Below, piece by piece: positions 59,324-64,000 of a stretch of DNA of 64,000 nucleotides (its first letter is position 1; each line of letters opens with the position of its first letter). Position numbers and translations under genes: made by a program. This DNA comes from Microvirga lotononidis (lineage in GTDB: Bacteria > Pseudomonadota > Alphaproteobacteria > Rhizobiales > Beijerinckiaceae). The DNA is taken from NCBI RefSeq assembly GCF_034627025.1, contig NZ_CP141048.1, positions 1,996,001-2,060,000 of the forward strand, given 5' to 3'. The notes under the pieces were generated by a model. It was given only the letters and a program-made list of their open reading frames with translations, ran no database searches and had not been told where the DNA came from.

Positions 59324-60374
59324 AAGCGTTTTTGATCTGGGCTTGAAGCCATTCGGGTGGGCTGCGCGTTGACTGGGATATGGCCCAGGAGGCGAGCCAT
59401 GCCCCAGCCCTATTCTCCTGATCTGCGTGAGCGCGTTCTGGTCGCCTGCGCACGCGGCGACCTTCCTCAGGTCGAGATCGCCCGCCGCTTCCAAGTTTGC
59501 CCGGCCACCGTGTCGAACTGGCGCCGCCAAGAACGCGAGGAAGGCCGGCGTGCTGCCAAGCCGCACAGCGGCGGCGTGCCTTCGCGCCTGGATGCGGCAG
59601 CTCTCGAGGTGCTGCGTCAGCTCGTGATCGAGGACAGTGACGCACTGCTGCGCGAGTACCGTGAGCGCCTGGCCGAGCGCACTGGCGTGACGGTGTGCCT
59701 GGCGGTGATCTGCGAGGCGCTCAAGCGCCTCAAGCTGCGTCCTAAAAAAAGACCCTTCGGGCGGCCGAGCAGGAGCGGCCCGAGGTTGCCGCCGAGCGCG
59801 AGGCTTACCGCCAGCAGATGAGCGTGCTTCCCGCGGAACGCTTGGTATTCCTGGATGAAAGCGGCGTCACCACCAAGATGGCGCGAACCCATGCGCGCGC
59901 TCCACGCGGGCAGCGGGCCTATGGGTCCATCCCGCTCGGCTCCTGGCAGCGGCTGACGGTGTTAGGAGCACTCGCCTGTGAGGGTCTAGTCGCCACGATG
60001 AGCATCGAGGCCTCGACTTCTACTTCCGTGCTGCTGGCTTATCTCGAGCAGATTCTAGTGCCGGCTCTCAAACGCGCCAAGCCGGATGCCATTCTGGTGA
60101 TGGACAACCTGCGCCCGCATCACGCCACGGAGGTGCGGGATCTGCTCGATCAGGCTGGGATTGGACTGCTGTACCTGCCGCGGTACTCCCCGGAGTTCAA
60201 CCCGATCGAGCCCGCCTGGGCCAAGGTGAAAGAGCGGCTCAAGGCGAAAGCGGCGCGCACTCTCGAAGCTTTGGAAGCAGAACTCAAACCCGCCCTCGAC
60301 ACCATCACTGCAAAAGATGCCCAAGGCTGGTTCAGGCACGCCGGCTATGCCCTACACTGAAACCAAAAGCGCTT
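59324..60374 (+). mobile_element. IS630-family insertion sequence, 1051 bp
   Basis: The element is flanked by TA on both sides (59322-59323 and 60375-60376), the target duplication typical of IS630/Tc1. Its ends are inverted: aagcgtttttgatct on the left and aagcgcttttggttt read from the right. It carries one transposase gene in two overlapping frames. It is inserted right after priA and right at the end of the DUF3806-like gene. Confidence 0.9.
59399..60360 (+). CDS. IS630-family transposase, two frames joined by a -1 frameshift
   Basis: The first frame (59399-59821) encodes the helix-turn-helix part (MPQPYSPDLRERVLVACARG, then VSNWRRQE). The second (ending 60360) encodes the DDE domain (LVFLDESGVTTKM, LVMDNLRPHH and YSPEFNPIEPAWAKVK). 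At 59744-59750 there is a run of seven A; a -1 slip there changes the reading to KKTLRAAEQERPEVAAEREA, which is the sequence expected for IS630 transposases, and joins both frames. So the gene is likely intact through programmed frameshifting. 'aggagg' lies before ATG 59399. Confidence 0.88.
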
Positions 60375-60838
60375 TAGTCTGACTTGATCAAGGCAGATCC
60401 ATAAATTGGAAGGCTATCCTCTTCACCGTTTCTAATCCGCTTGCCTACTCTTTGAATAGGCCAAGCTATGAGGTCGCCACTAAGGTGAAGTTCGAAGTCA
60501 AAGGGGGCATCCAGGCCCGCAGCCGGTGCGATCCACGAGCCACCCCTTTTTTGGCGGATAACCTCTCCCACGTAAGCACCTATAGCGAATGCCCAACGCA
60601 CCGGATTTTCGACTAGGCAACCATTGGGATTGGGTTCACCGTTTGAACTTTGATTGGCCAGAAAACGATCTACTTCTTGAAGGCTTTCGAGCGAGAAGTC
60701 AGCTTCGTACCCAAGGGATTTCAGCTTAGAGGCTGCCCAATCCGCCGCTTCTTCAAGCATCGGTGAAGGATCGAGAATTTGGGATGTTCTGTCTCTACGA
60801 CGAGAAATCCCTTTCAAAGCTCTGAATATCGACCACAC
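60374..60838 (-). CDS. DUF3806-like protein
   Basis: A protein of about 154 aa. The segment NPVRWAFAIGAYVGEVIRQK then GGSWIAP resembles DUF3806, preceded by a helical part with SLESLQEVDRFLANQ. G+C is lower than around it, which suggests transfer. GTG at 60838 is preferred ('gggag' 6 bases upstream); TTG at 60856 extends the frame. The stop codon TAA consists of the IS630 target TA plus the first base of the IS; without the IS the next base would give TAG, so the gene length is unchanged. Confidence 0.65.
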   Translation of the reverse strand: MWSIFRALKGISRRRDRTSQILDPSPMLEEAADWAASKLKSLGYEADFSLESLQEVDRFLANQSSNGEPNPNGCLVENPVRWAFAIGAYVGEVIRQKRGGSWIAPAAGLDAPFDFELHLSGDLIAWPIQRVGKRIRNGEEDSLPIYGSALIKSD

Positions 60839-60962
60839 AGGAGGCTCCCACACCAACGATAGATTGTCAGAGATACAACATATTGATGAAACAAAATATC
60901 ATAAAGTAGGGACTCAGACCTTTCTCTGGACGAAGGCTACTTCTTATGGTCAGAAACGCCCC

Positions 60963-61523
60963 ATGACCAAGATCGTCCACTGCATCCGCCACGGCCAATC
61001 GACCTTCAACGCCCACTACGCCGAGCATGGCGAGGATCCCGGGCATTTCGATGCGCGCCTGACCGAGCTCGGCCTGCGCCAGGTGGCCGAGCGGGCGCCC
61101 GAACTGCGCCCGAACCCTTATGAACTTATCGTGACCTCGCCGCTGACCCGGGCCATCCAGACCACCCTGGGTCTGTTCGCCGACCATCCGGCCCGGCCGA
61201 CCATCCTGGTGGAATGCCTCCATCGCGAGCATCTGGAGAGCAGCTGCGATGTCGGCAGCGCCGTCTCTCACCTGTCGCGGGAGTTTCCCCACCTGTCCTT
61301 CGGGCATCTGGACGAGATCTGGTGGCACAACGAGGGCGAGATCAACGAGCGGGGCTTCGTCACCGAGCCGGCTCATCTGTTCGAGGAGCGGGTCGAGCGC
61401 TTCCGGGGCTGGCTCGCGGAGCGGCCGGAGACGATGATCGCCGTGGTCGGGCACGGCACCTTCTTCAGCAAGCTCACCGGCCGGTTCCTCGCCAATTGCG
61501 AGGTCGCCACCCTGGAGCTTTAG
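60963..61523 (+). CDS. histidine phosphatase family protein
   Basis: A 186-aa phosphoglycerate-mutase-like enzyme. The RHG motif with catalytic His is CIRHGQSTFN, the second Arg is in TSPLTRAIQTT, and the later His in VVGHGTFFSKL. Substrate unknown; members act as phosphatases on sugars or other small molecules. ATG at 60963; the frame is open further upstream to 60864 through AT-rich sequence. Confidence 0.9.
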   Translation: MTKIVHCIRHGQSTFNAHYAEHGEDPGHFDARLTELGLRQVAERAPELRPNPYELIVTSPLTRAIQTTLGLFADHPARPTILVECLHREHLESSCDVGSAVSHLSREFPHLSFGHLDEIWWHNEGEINERGFVTEPAHLFEERVERFRGWLAERPETMIAVVGHGTFFSKLTGRFLANCEVATLEL

Positions 61524-61811
61524 GGTCTTTCCGGCGTCACGCGGCCGAAAATGCCGGAGGGGGAAGGGGAGCTGCTTCCACCGAAAGGAGGCGGCTCTCG
61601 CCCTTTACCTTAATCGGCAACCCGGTTTTTTCCAGGCAAGACAGGGCCTAGCTCGCCTTGCGCCTCAGAAAAACCCATGCTAGTGCACCCTCGCCCGGCA
61701 GGTGGATTAGGCTTCCGCCCCAGGCTCATTTCCACACCTGACGGGTTTCCCGAGCGCCTCCTGCAGGCCGTCCCGGTCCGAGGCCCGTTAAGACACGAGA
61801 GAGACGGTTAC
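61524..61811. other. 288-bp leader of the atp operon
   Basis: Gap before atpH. It should hold the promoter of the F1 operon; no hairpin with T-run or gene was recognised. Confidence 0.4.
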
Positions 61812-62383
61812 GTGGCGCAAAGCGGTTCGCAAGAAGGACCCCTCCTGTCGGGCGTAGCATTGCGCTATGCTTCGGCGCTGTTCGAACTCGCCCGGGAAGC
61901 GAATGCCGTGGACGCCGTCGCCGGCGACCTGGCCCGCTTCGACCAGCTGATCCGCGGCAGCGACGACCTGCAGCGTCTGATCCAGAACCCTGTCTTCACG
62001 GCGGAAGAGCAGTCCGGCGCGATCGGAGCCATTCTCGACAAGGTCGGCATTTCTGGCCTCGCGGGCAATTTCATCCGCCTCGTCGCGTCCAAGCGCCGGC
62101 TCTTCGCGCTTCCCGACATGATCCGCGCCTTCCAGAACCTGGTGTCCGACGCGAAGGGGATCGTTCGGGCGCAGGTCGTCCTGGCGGAGGCGCCCTCCGA
62201 CACCGTTCTCAACGAAATCAAGGCGGCGCTGCGCGACGTCGCCAAGGCTGACGTCTCCGTCGACGTCAAAATCGACCCGAGCCTCATCGGCGGTCTCATC
62301 GTGAAGATGGGGTCCCGCATGGTGGATGCCTCGGTGCGCACCAAACTCAATTCCATTCGTCTAGCGATGAAAGAGGTCCGCTG

Positions 62384-62384
<1 letters not shown>
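61812..62384 (+). CDS. atpH: F1Fo ATP synthase subunit delta
   Basis: A 190-aa stalk subunit. It has the N-terminal helix bundle [20 protein letters not shown] and the C-terminal [20 protein letters not shown] with [11 protein letters not shown] at 61812 is chosen with 'gagaga' upstream; the frame is open to 61677. It overlaps atpA by one base (TGATG). Confidence 0.95.
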
Positions 62385-63913
<1,529 letters not shown>

Positions 63914-63968
63914 AGGCTTGGGTTCTCATACAGATCGAACCGGGATACCGGAGAGGTAGGGCTGCTCG

Positions 63969-64000
63969 ATGCCGAGCTTGAAAGACCTTCGTAACCGCAT
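63969..64000 (+). CDS. atpG: F1Fo ATP synthase subunit gamma (start only)
   Basis: The window ends after 10 codons (MPSLKDLRNR), which match the start of AtpG. 'gagagg' lies upstream. Order delta-alpha-gamma is the normal alphaproteobacterial atpHAGDC operon. Confidence 0.9.
   Translation, partial: MPSLKDLRNR

Overview
The window is a piece of a high-GC alphaproteobacterial chromosome. Gene order (sdhCDAB; mdh-sucCDAB-lpd; tdk-xerC-priA; atpH-atpA-atpG), an HWE-type histidine kinase, a DUF1674 protein, an Omp19-like lipoprotein and the families of short secreted or membrane proteins all point to Hyphomicrobiales, most likely Methylobacteriaceae (Microvirga-like). The genus is inferred from gene content, not from a search.

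Layout. 1-8.3 kb: the end of an HWE kinase, an amidase, a DUF454 membrane protein, small secreted or membrane proteins that come as two pairs of paralogues, a PRC-barrel protein and an RTX-type calcium-binding protein. 8.45-23.56 kb: a genomic island of about 15.1 kb integrated into the 3' end of a tRNA-Ala(CGC) gene. It has an exact 19-bp direct repeat at its ends, an intact tyrosine integrase just inside the left end, and clusters of 'ggggtac' motifs about 60 bp inside both ends. Cargo: a GIY-YIG/DUF4357 nuclease, a coiled-coil two-TM protein, a DUF4238 protein, a HEPN-like zinc-ribbon protein, an unknown protein, an IS1182-family element with a 6-bp target duplication, a region of degenerate repeats, a small membrane protein, a serine recombinase with its own palindromic sites, a large protein with a PD-(D/E)XK-like N-terminus, and a Panacea-domain antitoxin coupled to a candidate toxin. 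Two 3'-end fragments of integrase genes lie between cargo genes, as if the island grew by repeated integration. It looks like a defence-type accessory island.

23.5-38 kb: core housekeeping: YggT, DUF167, folD, a CFA-type methyltransferase, an ECF41 sigma factor with an AhpD-like partner, DUF1674, htpX, rsmB, a heparinase-family protein, a cupin, a methyltransferase, purH, a secreted protein and a LysR regulator. 38-56 kb: central metabolism. Succinate dehydrogenase (sdhCDAB), malate dehydrogenase, succinyl-CoA ligase and the 2-oxoglutarate dehydrogenase complex (sucAB, lpd) make up half of the TCA cycle in two clusters. Between them are a TerB-like small protein, an Omp19-like inhibitor lipoprotein, zapE and a divergent Nramp-type transporter/TetR pair. 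56-64 kb: tdk, xerC, priA, an IS630-type element inserted 1 bp after the priA stop, a DUF3806-like gene, a histidine phosphatase and the start of the F1 ATP synthase operon.

A family of GC-rich palindromic REP-like repeats (motif cgtcatggccgg) sits in at least five intergenic gaps.
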